NCBI GenBank assembly: GCA_913774355.1
Contig: CAJYGB010000035.1
Coordinates: 85,783-149,782, forward strand
Direction: 5' to 3'
Origin: an uncultured Chryseobacterium sp.
GTDB lineage: Bacteria > Bacteroidota > Bacteroidia > Flavobacteriales > Weeksellaceae
DNA length: 64,000 nucleotides
Both the position numbers and the translations under genes were made by a program. The notes beneath the pieces were generated by a model, which did not search any database, had not been told where the DNA came from, and saw only the letters and a list, made by a program, of their open reading frames with translations. Shown here in pieces: positions 36,446 to 47,790 of the stretch; the first letter of the stretch is position 1, and each line of letters starts with the position of its first letter.

Positions 36446-36468
36446 AACTTTTAAAAAATAGATACATT

Positions 36469-37284
36469 ATGTCTGTTCATTCTGAAATTAAAAAAGTTAC
36501 TACAGAAACCTTGCGTAAAATGAAATTCGACAAGGAAAAAATAACAATGCTTACGGCGTACGATTATACCACTGCGAAAATGGTGGATGCAGGAGGAATT
36601 GATGCGGTCCTGATCGGGGATTCTGCGGCCAATGTAATGGCGGGTTTTGAAACGACACTGCCGATTACCCTGGATCAGATGATCTACCACTCTCAGAGCG
36701 TGGTCAGAGGAACCGACAGGGCATTGGTTGTAGCCGATTTACCTTTCGGAACGTACCAGAGCAATCCTGAAAAAGCCCTGGAATCCGCAGTGAGGATGAT
36801 GAAGGAAGGCGGAGCGCATGCCGTGAAGATCGAAGGCGGAAAGGAAATTTCAAAATCAATCAAGAAAATCATCAATGCCGGAATTCCTGTGATGGGACAC
36901 TTGGGATTAACCCCACAATCGATTTACAAGTTCGGGACCTATAAAGTCAGGGCCAAAGAAGAAGCGGAAGCGGAAAAACTGATTGCCGATGCGCAGCTGT
37001 TGGAAGAATTAGGGTGCTTTGCCGTGGTTTTGGAAAAAATCCCTGCGGATCTGGCCAAGAAAGTAACGGAAGCCGTTTCCATTCCGACCATCGGAATCGG
37101 AGCAGGAGCCCATTGTGACGGTCAGGTGCTGGTATATCATGATATGGTGGGAATGAACAAAGGCTTCAGCCCGAAATTTTTAAGAAGATACCTGGATCTG
37201 TACACTGAAATTACCGGTGCCGTGGCGCAGTATGTAAAAGATGTAAAAGGACAGGATTTCCCTAATGAAAGTGAAAGTTATTAA
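36469..37284 (+). CDS. panB: 3-methyl-2-oxobutanoate hydroxymethyltransferase
   Basis: First enzyme of pantothenate synthesis: transfers a hydroxymethyl group from methylene-tetrahydrofolate to 2-oxoisovalerate, giving ketopantoate. 271 residues, a complete TIM barrel. Motifs seen: [20 protein letters not shown], the metal-site [41 protein letters not shown] and [18 protein letters not shown]. It is first in a three-gene operon with 3-base gaps. panC is not nearby. Confidence 0.96.
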   Translation: MSVHSEIKKVTTETLRKMKFDKEKITMLTAYDYTTAKMVDAGGIDAVLIGDSAANVMAGFETTLPITLDQMIYHSQSVVRGTDRALVVADLPFGTYQSNPEKALESAVRMMKEGGAHAVKIEGGKEISKSIKKIINAGIPVMGHLGLTPQSIYKFGTYKVRAKEEAEAEKLIADAQLLEELGCFAVVLEKIPADLAKKVTEAVSIPTIGIGAGAHCDGQVLVYHDMVGMNKGFSPKFLRRYLDLYTEITGAVAQYVKDVKGQDFPNESESY

Positions 37285-37287
37285 TTC

Positions 37288-37614
37288 ATGAGAAACCAAC
37301 AGCAAACTCAGGGGATTATATCCATCATTGCGTTGTTCTGCCTTGTGGTGGGATGGTTTAACCTCTTTTCCCCGGAAATCAACAATTTATTATCACGGAA
37401 AATTTTTTACGTTCTCATCGGGATCAGCTTCTTTCTGCAGGCCCCTTTTTTAAAGAATAAGAATTTTAGCTATGGAATGTATGCAGCTGCAGCAGTCTGT
37501 GTGCTGGGAGGTTTGCTGATCCCGGTGGGCTCAGGAATGGAATCACTAAAAACCCTTGCCGTTTTTGTAGGGCTTATTATAACATTTTCAGGCCGGCAAA
37601 GTTATCGTCAATAA
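37288..37614 (+). CDS. Small conserved membrane protein
   Basis: 108 residues with three to four predicted membrane helices (GIISIIALFCLVVGWFNLF, IFYVLIGISFFLQAPFL, MYAAAAVCVLGGLLIPV, and a short final helix). No known domain recognised. It lies 3 bases after panB and 3 bases before the pseudouridine synthase, so it is co-transcribed, but that does not indicate a function. Confidence 0.75.
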   Translation: MRNQQQTQGIISIIALFCLVVGWFNLFSPEINNLLSRKIFYVLIGISFFLQAPFLKNKNFSYGMYAAAAVCVLGGLLIPVGSGMESLKTLAVFVGLIITFSGRQSYRQ

Positions 37615-37617
37615 AGT

Positions 37618-38295
37618 ATGAAGGATCAGATTGTATATGAAGATAACCATCTTCTGGTGATCAATAAGAAAGTCGGGCAGCTCGTACAGGGCGACAAAAC
37701 CGGCGACGAATCCTTATTGGAAACCATTAAGGATTTTATAAAAAAAAGGGACAACAAGCCGGGGAACGTATTTCTCGGCTTGGTTCACCGTATCGACCGG
37801 CCGACTTCAGGTTTGGTGATTTATGCCAAAACCTCCAAGGCTTTGTCGCGTCTGACGCAGATGGTAAAAAATCGCGAAGTTAAGAAAACCTACTGGGCGG
37901 TAGTCGCTAAAGAAATGATTCCCAAAACCCAGAGGCTGGTACATTATTTAAAGAAAAACGAAAAGAACAACAAAGCCATTGTTTTTCCTAAAGTGACGGA
38001 CGGTGCTAAAGAAGCAATTCTTACTTACAACGTGATCAAAGCTCTGGAGAACTATCTTTTGCTTGAAATCGATCTTGAGACCGGAAGACATCATCAGATC
38101 AGGGCCCAGTTATCCAAAATCGGCGTTCCCATCAAAGGGGATCTCAAATACGGCGCTCCGCGTTCAAACCCCGACGGCGGAATCAACCTTCACGCCCGGA
38201 AGCTGGAATTCATCCATCCTGTTACCAAGGAAAATATAGAAATCATAGCCCCGGTTCCGCAGAATGATGCGGTCTGGAGGGCTTGTGAAGATTAA
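37618..38295 (+). CDS. RluA-family pseudouridine synthase
   Basis: 225 residues that isomerise a uridine in rRNA or tRNA. The catalytic Asp is at about residue 60 in GLVHRIDRPTSGLVIYAKT. The other family blocks are RHHQIRAQLSKIGVPIKGD and NLHARKLEFIHPV. There is no N-terminal S4 domain, so it belongs to the short RluA/TruC-like class. Target position cannot be told. Last gene of the panB operon. Confidence 0.9.
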   Translation: MKDQIVYEDNHLLVINKKVGQLVQGDKTGDESLLETIKDFIKKRDNKPGNVFLGLVHRIDRPTSGLVIYAKTSKALSRLTQMVKNREVKKTYWAVVAKEMIPKTQRLVHYLKKNEKNNKAIVFPKVTDGAKEAILTYNVIKALENYLLLEIDLETGRHHQIRAQLSKIGVPIKGDLKYGAPRSNPDGGINLHARKLEFIHPVTKENIEIIAPVPQNDAVWRACED

Positions 38296-38306
38296 TCTAA
38301 TTTAAC

Positions 38307-38400
38307 TCGGAGTAGAAATCGGACAGGCTGGAAGAGGGAAGCCGGATGCTGGAGGTTTCTCTTGTCAAAGATAGGATCAAAGGTTTTGATAATCAAACTG
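38307..38400. repeat. Dispersed GGCTGGAAGAGGGAAGC repeat, copy 1
   Basis: Starts in GGAGTAGAAATC, then GGCTGGAAGAGGGAAGC and GGATGCTGGAGGTT, followed by TTGTCAA, GGATCAAAGG and TTGATAATCAAA. The same order occurs at 45706-45790, and the core again at 46661-46700. It lies just after the RluA-type gene, so all copies are close to operon ends. Confidence 0.65.
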
Positions 38401-38787
38401 GATATTTTGTCGATTTCTTGCAAAGTTCTAATTTAATCCTAAATAAATAGCTTGGTTTTATTTTTCAGCTAAGGTTGAATTTATATTATTTTAAAGTCCC
38501 AAAGGGATGGCTTTTTGTAGGTTAGGATAAAAGCCTATCAGAAGTATTAACCGTATTTAATTCAGCTATCCTATTCATTAGAAATAATGCCGATTCGCTG
38601 GCTACTACTTCGGCTACGATGTTAGCAAAAAATTTCCGGCATACGGCTTTCCTCGTGCAGTCTTCTGTCTATAATGTGTTAATTGTAAAATACATCCGTA
38701 TAAATACCTGCTGAAAAGACAGGATTTTCCTGAGCAACGCATTGGTTTTTTTAATAATTTTACGGGATAAATTTAAAAAACAATACC
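38401..38787. other. Intergenic stretch before the GH19 gene
   Basis: The gap from 38296 to 38787 carries the repeat above and a small TCCCAAAGGGA hairpin (38497-38507) followed by TGGCTTTTTGTAGG. That arrangement resembles the CC-nnn-GG hairpin elements elsewhere in the window. I see no coding potential and no clear promoter. Confidence 0.4.
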
Positions 38788-39375
38788 ATGCTTACACTCG
38801 GACAACTCAAAGAGGCCACCTGCTCCAAATCGGATTATGCTTCCAGGTTTTTACCTCATCTTATCGCAACATGCTCTAAATTTTCCATTAATACCCCCGC
38901 AAGAATGCTGAATTTTCTGGCACAGGTCGGCCATGAAAGCGGCGGGCTTTTTTATACGGAAGAACTGGCCAGCGGAAGTGCTTACGAAGGCAGAAAAGAT
39001 TTGGGAAATACCCAAAAAGGTGACGGCGTAAGATTCAAAGGCAGGGGTCTGATCCAGATTACGGGGAGAGCCAATTACAAAGCTGTTTCTGCAGCACTTG
39101 GTACGGATTTTATTACCAATCCAATGCTTTTGGGCGGAAAAAATGTTACCAAATGCAGCAATGCCCAGTTGCAAAATGCAGCAGAAAGTGCCGGATGGTT
39201 CTGGAACACGCGGAAGCTGAACGATCTTGCCGACCAGATTGATCTTACCAAAGGTATCGATACCGGAAACAACCTGGTAATTTTCAAAAAAATTACAAAA
39301 GCTATTAACGGCGGCTATAACGGATTGCCGGACCGGCTGAACCGATATAAAACGGGGCTGACTTATTTTCTTTAA
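38788..39375 (+). CDS. GH19-type chitinase/lysozyme-like protein
   Basis: 195 residues consisting only of a glycoside hydrolase family 19 catalytic domain. Catalytic Glu is expected at about residue 50 in AQVGHESGGL, the second acid in TEELASG about 9 residues later. The conserved GVRFKGRGLIQITGRANY and INGGYNGLPDR blocks are present. No signal peptide is evident, as in phage or secretion-linked endolysins, yet no phage genes surround it. Activity on chitin or peptidoglycan is open. Confidence 0.88.
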   Translation: MLTLGQLKEATCSKSDYASRFLPHLIATCSKFSINTPARMLNFLAQVGHESGGLFYTEELASGSAYEGRKDLGNTQKGDGVRFKGRGLIQITGRANYKAVSAALGTDFITNPMLLGGKNVTKCSNAQLQNAAESAGWFWNTRKLNDLADQIDLTKGIDTGNNLVIFKKITKAINGGYNGLPDRLNRYKTGLTYFL

Positions 39376-39419
39376 AAGGTAGATGTGCAGCTATTTATCC
39401 CTCAATAATATGTAAATTT

Positions 39420-39450
39420 AAAAAGATTATCTCAACGGGATAATCTTTTT
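39420..39450 (+). terminator. Terminator of the GH19 gene
   Basis: AAAAAGATTATC / GATAATCTTTTT, a 12-bp stem with a 7-base loop, ending in a T run. It insulates the following thiamine operon. Confidence 0.85.
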
Positions 39451-39544
39451 TATTGGTCTGAATTTTACGGTTTCAAACATCTGGCTTATGGATTCCAATA
39501 TCAGACTTCTATCATCCATTACCCAACTTCCGCCTTAAAAAAAA

Positions 39545-39574
39545 TTGCCCGTTCAAAAAAAATGGCTACCTTCG
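39545..39574 (+). promoter_or_regulatory. Promoter of the thiamine operon
   Basis: TTG (39545-39547), 19 bases, then TACCTTCG (39567-39574), one base off TAnnTTTG. The predicted transcription start, about 39580, coincides with the first base of the riboswitch P1 helix. Confidence 0.55.
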
Positions 39575-39580
39575 TCTCAG

Positions 39581-39729
39581 ACTTTAGGGGTGTCTGTTGA
39601 AAAAACAGGCTGAGAATTACCCTTTGAACCTGATCCGGATCATACCGGCGTAGGGAAAAGTGCAATGACTTTGCTGTACATTCTATTGTACCGTCATGGG
39701 CATTCCTAAAGCAGCTATAAAATTTAGGA

Positions 39730-39735
<6 letters not shown>
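39581..39735 (+). promoter_or_regulatory. TPP riboswitch with an RBS-sequestering expression platform (thiS leader)
   Basis: The aptamer spans about 39581-39661: P1 ACTTT/AAAGT, P2 GGGGT/ACCC, the CTGAGA motif (39610-39615), ACCCTTTGAACCTGATC and the ATACCGGCGTAGGGAAAA 3' block, all hallmarks of the THI box. A short nested hairpin follows (ATGAC/GTCAT enclosing GTACA/TGTAC). Then CATTCCTAAA (39701-39710) pairs perfectly with TTTAGGAATG (39723-39732), which contains the ribosome binding site AGGA and the thiS ATG. CCTAAAG (39705-39711) is also complementary to CTTTAGG (39582-39588), the 5' strand of the aptamer. Confidence 0.95.
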
Positions 39736-42323
<2,588 letters not shown>

Positions 42324-42351
<28 letters not shown>

Positions 42352-43067
42352 CCATTGCCGGTTTCGACCCGAGTGGCGGGGCAGGTATCCTGGCAGACTG
42401 TAAAACTTTTGAACAGCTGAAAGTTCAGGGATTAGGCGTATGTACGGCCATGACAATTCAGACTGACTCTCAGTGCCTGAGCCTGGAATGGCAGCCGTTA
42501 GACAAGGTTACATCAGCTATCAGCATTTTAATGGAGAAGTATCCTGTGAGAGCGGTCAAAATCGGAGTGGTAAAGGATTCTGAATTTTTACATGAAATTA
42601 TGAAAACCGTTAAACTCCATGCTCCTGAAGCGAAGATCATCTGGGATCCGGTGTTGAAAAGTACTTCTGAGTTTACCTTTTTTGATCTGAATACCATTCC
42701 GGACTTAAAAAATGTTTTAAATGAAATTGATTTGATTACGCCCAATTATAATGAATACAAAGTTCTGCAGGATAAACATCTGTTTGACGATCCGGAGAAT
42801 TCCTGTGCAGTTCTGATTAAAGGAGGCCACCGGAAAGACTTGCTTGGAACCGATATTCTTAAGCAAGAGGATAGAAAAATTGCTATTTACCCGAATGAAA
42901 CCGCTTTAACTTATCATCCGAAACACGGTTCGGGCTGTGTCCTGTCGTCTGCGATCGCGGCGCATCTGGCGAAAGGAGAACACCTGGAAACGGCCTGCCG
43001 GAAAGGAAAAGAATATATCGAAAAATTTTTAATGGGAACTCCCGGTCTGCTGGGATTCCATTCCTGA
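42324..43067 (+). CDS. thiD: Hydroxymethylpyrimidine (phosphate) kinase ThiD
   Basis: 247-residue ribokinase-family enzyme that phosphorylates HMP and HMP-P to HMP-PP. Motifs: TIAGFDPSGGAGILADCKTF at the N-terminus, the CTAMTIQTD region, IIWDPVLKST, ITPNYNEY, and the C-terminal anion hole with catalytic Asp replaced in the form KHGSGCVLSSAIAAHLA (family consensus GTGC; here GSGC). It overlaps the preceding gene by 28 bases and is 27 bases from thiE. Confidence 0.94.
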
Positions 43068-43094
43068 AATTTCTTAATTCAATTAAAAATAAAA

Positions 43095-43727
43095 ATGGAA
43101 AAACTACAATACATTTCGCAGGGCTTTACACAGGCCGAACAGGAATTACATATCAAAAATGCTTTAGATAACGGCATACAATGGATACAGGTCCGCTGGA
43201 AAAACACTCCTGAAAATGAACTGATAAGGCTTTGCGATAAGGTAAAGACACTCTGTTTGGAATACAAATCGGTCTGTATCATCAACGATCATGTGCAGGT
43301 CGCGAAAAATATCGATGCGGATGGTGTCCATTTAGGATTACAGGATACTTCCGTTGAAGCCGCAAGATCTGTTTTAGGAGAAAATAAAATTATCGGCGGG
43401 ACGGCGAATACCTTTTCTGATCTCCTCCGGCGGATCAGTGAATCCTGTGACTATATCGGTTTGGGGCCTTTACGCTTTACCTCAACCAAGGAAAAACTGA
43501 GTCCGGTGTTGGATTTTGATGGATATGAGAATATCATCCGGAGCCTGAAGGAAAACTCAATTGAAATTCCTAAAATATTTGCGATCGGCGGAGTGATTCT
43601 GGACGATGTTGAAAGATTACAGGAAACAGGAATTTACGGAGTTGCTGTTTCCGGTCAGATCACTGCACGGCCTTCTGTCATCAAAACATTCAGAGAAGCA
43701 TTAAAACAGGATCCCGTGACTTTATAA
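43095..43727 (+). CDS. thiE: Thiamine-phosphate synthase ThiE
   Basis: 210 residues joining HMP-PP and thiazole phosphate into thiamine monophosphate. Family blocks are complete: IQVRWKNT (pyrimidine side), [45 protein letters not shown] and [13 protein letters not shown]. Of the two ThiE-superfamily genes in the operon, this is the one with the canonical active site. Confidence 0.94.
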   Translation: MEKLQYISQGFTQAEQELHIKNALDNGIQWIQVRWKNTPENELIRLCDKVKTLCLEYKSVCIINDHVQVAKNIDADGVHLGLQDTSVEAARSVLGENKIIGGTANTFSDLLRRISESCDYIGLGPLRFTSTKEKLSPVLDFDGYENIIRSLKENSIEIPKIFAIGGVILDDVERLQETGIYGVAVSGQITARPSVIKTFREALKQDPVTL

Positions 43728-43746
43728 AACAGATAAAAATTTACCT

Positions 43747-44523
43747 ATGAATAATCAGAATTTAATAATAGCCGGCAGAACCTTTGCGTCAAGGCTGTTT
43801 TTGGGAACCGGAAAGTTTGGGAACCTATCGGAAATGACGGATTCCATCATCGCTTCAGGAAGCGAGCTGGTAACCATGGCTTTAAAAAGGATTGATTCCC
43901 AATCTCCGGAAGACGATCTGCTGAATGCCTTGAAAATCACGGGATCTCATCTTTTACCCAATACTTCAGGCGCAAGAACGGCTAAAGAAGCAGTGTTGGC
44001 TGCACAGTTGGCGAGGGAAGCCCTGGAAACCAATTGGGTAAAACTGGAAATTCACCCGGATCCGAAATACCTGCTGCCGGATCCGATCGAGACTCTATAT
44101 GCTACGGAAGAACTTGCCAAATTAGGTTTTGTGGTGATGCCTTACATCCATGCTGATCCGGTACTTTGTAAACGCCTGGAAGATGCAGGCACTGCGGTTG
44201 TGATGCCTTTGGGTGCACCGATCGGAACGAATAAAGGCCTGAAAACCTTGGACTTTTTAGAAATCATCATTAGCCAGAGCAACGTTCCTGTTGTCGTGGA
44301 TGCCGGAATCGGGGCACCTTCCGACGCGGCAAAAGCCATGGAAATGGGAGCAGACGCTGTGTTGGTAAATACAGCGATTGCCGTTGCCGGAGATCCGGTA
44401 AGTATGGCTCAAGCCTTTAAAGAAGGGGTGGCCGCCGGCAGAAGAGCCTACGAAGCCGGCTTGGGAGCCATTTCAAAACATGCCGAAGCTTCCAGTCCGC
44501 TGACTTCTTTTTTGTTTGATTAA
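43747..44523 (+). CDS. thiG: Thiazole synthase ThiG
   Basis: 258 residues forming the TIM-barrel thiazole synthase, which condenses deoxyxylulose phosphate, dehydroglycine and ThiS-thiocarboxylate. Blocks: [31 protein letters not shown], the Schiff-base Lys in [47 protein letters not shown] and [14 protein letters not shown]. Complete. Ten bases ahead of thiH, its usual partner. Confidence 0.97.
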   Translation: MNNQNLIIAGRTFASRLFLGTGKFGNLSEMTDSIIASGSELVTMALKRIDSQSPEDDLLNALKITGSHLLPNTSGARTAKEAVLAAQLAREALETNWVKLEIHPDPKYLLPDPIETLYATEELAKLGFVVMPYIHADPVLCKRLEDAGTAVVMPLGAPIGTNKGLKTLDFLEIIISQSNVPVVVDAGIGAPSDAAKAMEMGADAVLVNTAIAVAGDPVSMAQAFKEGVAAGRRAYEAGLGAISKHAEASSPLTSFLFD

Positions 44524-44532
44524 ATCTGAAGG

Positions 44533-45651
44533 ATGAAAAGTTTTACATCTGTTTTTGAACAGTACCGGTGGAATGACATAAAGTCCAGGCTGGAAACGGT
44601 AACGCCGGCCGATGTTGAAAGAAGCCTACACAAAACCAGCAGGACGATCGATGATTTTCTGAATCTTATTTCTTCTGCCGCTGCCGGAAAACTGGAGGTG
44701 ATGGCCGGAATGGCGCGGCGTCTTACCCAAAAACGGTTCGGAAAAACCATTCAGCTGTATGCGCCGCTGTACCTCAGCAACGAATGCCAGAATATCTGTA
44801 CCTATTGCGGATTCAGTCTCGATAATCCGATTAAGCGGAAAACACTGTCTGATACGGAACTCATGATCGAAGCCTCGGTGTTGAAATCGATGAGTGTAAA
44901 TCATGTATTGCTGGTAAGCGGAGAAGCCAATAAAACGGTTGGGATCAGTTATTTTCTGAATGCCGTCAAGCTGCTGAAGCCTCATTTCGCAAATATTTCC
45001 ATTGAGGTCCAGCCGTTGTCTGAGGAAGAATACCGCCAACTGCATGAGGCGGGCGTAAATGCCGTTCTCGTGTATCAGGAAACCTACCATCAGGCAGTTT
45101 ATAAAGAATACCATCCGAAAGGAAAAAAATCGAACTTCGGTTTTCGTCTAGAAACCCCCGACCGGATCGGGAAAGCGGGAATCCATAAAATGGGGCTCGG
45201 GGTTCTGCTAGGTCTGGAAGATTGGCGGGTGGACAGCTTTTTCAACGCGCTGCATATCGATTACCTTCAGAAAAATTACTGGAAGTCTAAATTTTCAGTA
45301 TCATTTCCCCGACTTAGGCCTGCAGAAGGCATCATCGAACCGAATTTTATGATGTCCGACAAAGATTTACTGCAGCTGATCTGCGCCTACAGGATCTGGA
45401 ACGAAGATCTTGAAATTTCCATCTCCACCCGGGAAAATGAAACGTTCAGGAACCATATCGTTTCACTGGGTGCAACCGCCATGAGCGCTGGTTCCAAAAC
45501 CAATCCCGGCGGCTATTCGGTAGACCGGGAATCCCTGGAACAGTTTGAGACCAGTGATGAGAGAAGCATGGAAGAAATAAAAAGCATCATCAGAAAAGCC
45601 GGCTATGACCCGGTAATGAAAGATTGGGATACCTTTTACAGTGGGGTATAA
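44533..45651 (+). CDS. thiH: Tyrosine lyase ThiH
   Basis: Radical-SAM enzyme that cleaves tyrosine to dehydroglycine for the thiazole. 372 residues. The radical-SAM motif is CQNICTYCGF (C-x3-C-x2-C) at about residue 85. Other family blocks: VLLVSGEANK, VYQETYHQAVYKEYHP, GLGVLLGLEDWR and FSVSFPRLRPAEG. ThiH rather than the oxygen-dependent ThiO means the thiazole step does not consume oxygen. Last gene of the tight operon. Confidence 0.96.
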   Translation: MKSFTSVFEQYRWNDIKSRLETVTPADVERSLHKTSRTIDDFLNLISSAAAGKLEVMAGMARRLTQKRFGKTIQLYAPLYLSNECQNICTYCGFSLDNPIKRKTLSDTELMIEASVLKSMSVNHVLLVSGEANKTVGISYFLNAVKLLKPHFANISIEVQPLSEEEYRQLHEAGVNAVLVYQETYHQAVYKEYHPKGKKSNFGFRLETPDRIGKAGIHKMGLGVLLGLEDWRVDSFFNALHIDYLQKNYWKSKFSVSFPRLRPAEGIIEPNFMMSDKDLLQLICAYRIWNEDLEISISTRENETFRNHIVSLGATAMSAGSKTNPGGYSVDRESLEQFETSDERSMEEIKSIIRKAGYDPVMKDWDTFYSGV

Positions 45652-45705
45652 AACGAATTGGACCATTAAGGTTTTATTAGAGAGTTAAGCTTAATTTGCG
45701 TGAAC

Positions 45706-45790
45706 CCGAAGTAATAGGCTGGAAGAAGGAAGCTGGATGATGGAAGTTCCCTATGTCAATAGTACATCAAAGGTATTGATTATCAAATGA
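45706..45790. repeat. Dispersed GGCTGGAAGAGGGAAGC repeat, copy 2
   Basis: CGAAGTAATA, then GGCTGGAAGAAGGAAGC and TGGATGATGGAAGTT, followed by TGTCAATAG, CATCAAAGG and TTGATTATCAAA, parallels copy 1 over about 85 bases. It fills most of the 294-base gap between thiH and the ThiF-like gene. The remainder of that gap shows nothing else I can name. Confidence 0.65.
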
Positions 45791-45945
45791 AACATTTTTC
45801 ACTTTATTAAAGGCAACTTTGTTTAAATGTTTATTCAGAAATCTGGCTTTTAAAAAAATTATGCATTGAGCTTGTTTTATTCTCTTACGAATACTTAATA
45901 TTCTCACTCCATAAAATCAATCTTAATGGTTTAAAATAAAAGAAA

Positions 45946-46656
45946 ATGAAAGGTGAAGATATTTTTGCCCGTTACAGCCGTCAGATTTTCATCGAAGAAA
46001 TCGGACTGGACGGCCAGCGGAAAATCATGGATGCCAAAGTCCTGGTTATCGGAGCGGGTGGTTTGGGCAGTCCGGTCATCCAGTATCTGGCTGCAGCGGG
46101 AGTCGGTAACCTTGCCGTAGCAGACTTCGATGAGGTGGAGCTGCATAATTTAAACCGGCAGATCATCCACAATGAACGCTCAGTCGGCGTATTTAAAATG
46201 GAAAGTGCGGAACAGTTCGTTAAGAATCTCAATCACCAGGTTCGTTTTATCGGGCATCGCCTGAAAATAGAGGCTGCCAATGCGGAAGAACTGATTTCAG
46301 CCTACGATATTATTATCGATGGCTCCGATAATTTCGCAACAAGATATCTGATAAATGATACCTGTGTGAAGCTTGGAAAACCTATGGTTTATGGAAGTAT
46401 CCTCGGCTTTTCCGGCCAGGTTGCGGTTTTTAACCATCAGGGAAGCCGGAACCTACGGGGTATTTTCCCGGAACCGCCTTCGGAAGAAAACCTTCCTGAC
46501 TGTGACAGCCTTGGCGTGCTGGGTCCTTTGCCTGGAATTGTGGGGAGCATGATGGCCCATTTAGCCCTGAACCTCATCACCGGTCTTCCTGTGCCGGTAC
46601 ACAAGCTGACTTTGGTTAATACGTTGAGCTGGACTTTTCAGACGGTGGATTTTTAG
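45946..46656 (+). CDS. thiF: ThiF/MoeB/HesA-family adenylyltransferase
   Basis: 236 residues, the E1-like fold that adenylates the C-terminus of a ThiS/MoaD-type carrier. Present: RYSRQIFIEEIG, the nucleotide loop VIGAGGLGSPVIQYLAAAG, FDEVELHNLNRQIIH, and IDGSDNFATRYLINDTC. The zinc site is unusual: where ThiF and MoeB have CxxC, this protein has GSRNLRGIFPE, leaving only one Cys of the second pair (PDCDSLG). No rhodanese domain. The location downstream of the thi operon supports a ThiS partner. A separate start after the repeat is likely. Confidence 0.85.
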   Translation: MKGEDIFARYSRQIFIEEIGLDGQRKIMDAKVLVIGAGGLGSPVIQYLAAAGVGNLAVADFDEVELHNLNRQIIHNERSVGVFKMESAEQFVKNLNHQVRFIGHRLKIEAANAEELISAYDIIIDGSDNFATRYLINDTCVKLGKPMVYGSILGFSGQVAVFNHQGSRNLRGIFPEPPSEENLPDCDSLGVLGPLPGIVGSMMAHLALNLITGLPVPVHKLTLVNTLSWTFQTVDF

Positions 46657-46660
46657 ACAG

Positions 46661-46700
46661 AATATAAAGGATGGAAGAGGGAAGCTGGAGGTTTTTTTAA
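46661..46700. repeat. Dispersed GGCTGGAAGAGGGAAGC repeat, partial copy 3
   Basis: GGATGGAAGAGGGAAGC followed by TGGAGGTTTTTTT is the core of copies 1 and 2 without their 3' part. It lies 5 bases past the ThiF-like stop codon, and its T run may give terminator activity. Confidence 0.5.
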
Positions 46701-46800
46701 ATTGAGGCTTGATTTTTGGCTTAAAATAGGTCTTGCTTGCGACTCTGTTTCTAACGCAAAGTTTACTTTTCCTAATGCTAAGATAAGAAAGGAAAAAAAA

Positions 46801-46951
46801 GATCAGCAAGCTGATCTGACCAAGCGCACGTATATCAGTCTGATTGATCAGCGGCTCCGACGTTCCGTTTTGATTCCTTCTTTATTCCGGAGGAATAATA
46901 TCGGTGTAGCCAATCATCAGAATTCACAACACCGGAACTCCGGAGGAGTTC
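46801..46951. repeat. Hairpin-array intergenic element, copy 1
   Basis: Three perfect hairpins: GATCAG/CTGATC (46801-46816), TTATTCC-GGA-GGAATAA (46882-46898) and GAACTCC-GGA-GGAGTTC (46935-46951). The second is followed by TATCGGTGTAGCC. The same design, including an AATATCTGTGTAG tail, recurs at 54273-54420. It lies between convergent genes (thiF-like and DUF1345). Confidence 0.65.
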
Positions 46952-46955
46952 TATC

Positions 46956-47654
46956 TTAACCGTTAAGCCCGGCAACCAGGTTGATGGTGAGTGCCACGAC
47001 AAAAGTATTCATGAAGAAAGCGAGCAACCCGTGGATCATGGTAATTCTCCTTAAATTTTTGGACGTAATGTTGATATCGGAGACCTGAAATGTGCAACCC
47101 ATGCAGAAAGAATAGTAGGCAAAATCCAGATAATCGGGATGATAGGTTTCGTTTTCATCTTCGGTCGGGAATTTAAGGCCACCGGTTTCCTCTTTTTTGC
47201 CGGAAGGATCCTCGTCGTAATATTCCCGGGCGTAATGAAAAATATATTGCGTCTGCACCATAATCCAGGATAAAATCATAGCCCCGAGAACGGCGGGGAG
47301 AAAATAGATTTCTTTCTGTACCCCTTTGTCTTTGGAAGTAATTAGAAAGAATATAGCAAACATGCTTGCCAGAGACGCAATAATGATGGTAGCAAACACA
47401 AAAACAGCATTTCCGTCATCGGCTCTGGCCTTTTTACGGATGTCATCCACTTTCCGGTGGAGGATCACCTGCCAATCCAGAAAAAGAAACACCAGCGAAA
47501 AAGATAGCCAACAGAAAATCAGAATGATCAGCGGCTGAAGATCCAGCCTGAAAATTAAAAAGAAAACCAGTAGAGTCACAACAAGACTGATGGTCCCTCT
47601 TTTTAAAGGACTCAATTTTAAAAAAAGGCTTTCCTTCGCTTTAATTTTTGCCAT
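46956..47654 (-). CDS. DUF1345 membrane protein
   Basis: 232 residues with five to six predicted helices, matching DUF1345: an N-terminal pair (GTISLVVTLLVFFLIF, LIILIFCWLSFSLVFLFL), a two-helix middle (AVFVFATIIIASLASMFAIF) and the conserved DFAYYSFCMGCTFQVSDINI stretch, then a final helix. Function unknown in the family. Monocistronic on the minus strand. Confidence 0.85.
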   Translation of the reverse strand: MAKIKAKESLFLKLSPLKRGTISLVVTLLVFFLIFRLDLQPLIILIFCWLSFSLVFLFLDWQVILHRKVDDIRKKARADDGNAVFVFATIIIASLASMFAIFFLITSKDKGVQKEIYFLPAVLGAMILSWIMVQTQYIFHYAREYYDEDPSGKKEETGGLKFPTEDENETYHPDYLDFAYYSFCMGCTFQVSDINITSKNLRRITMIHGLLAFFMNTFVVALTINLVAGLNG

Positions 47655-47790
47655 TCGGAATTTTCTTTAAAAATAAAGAAAAATCATTAGACTATTAAAA
47701 TTAAGATTCTTTTAAGGAGATGAATCTAACAACAACCCCTTTAATTTAAAAATTAAAAGGGTTAGGTCTTTCTTTATTTAATTAAACGGT

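Noticed and set aside
38788-39375. Prophage remnant suggested by the GH19 endolysin-like gene
   Set aside because: There are no holin, tail or integrase genes nearby and the gene has its own terminator; a single lysozyme-like gene is not enough.
46702-46959. An 85-codon plus-strand frame covering the gap before the DUF1345 gene
   Set aside because: It runs through the hairpin repeats, has no homology that I recognise, and ends inside the convergent gene.
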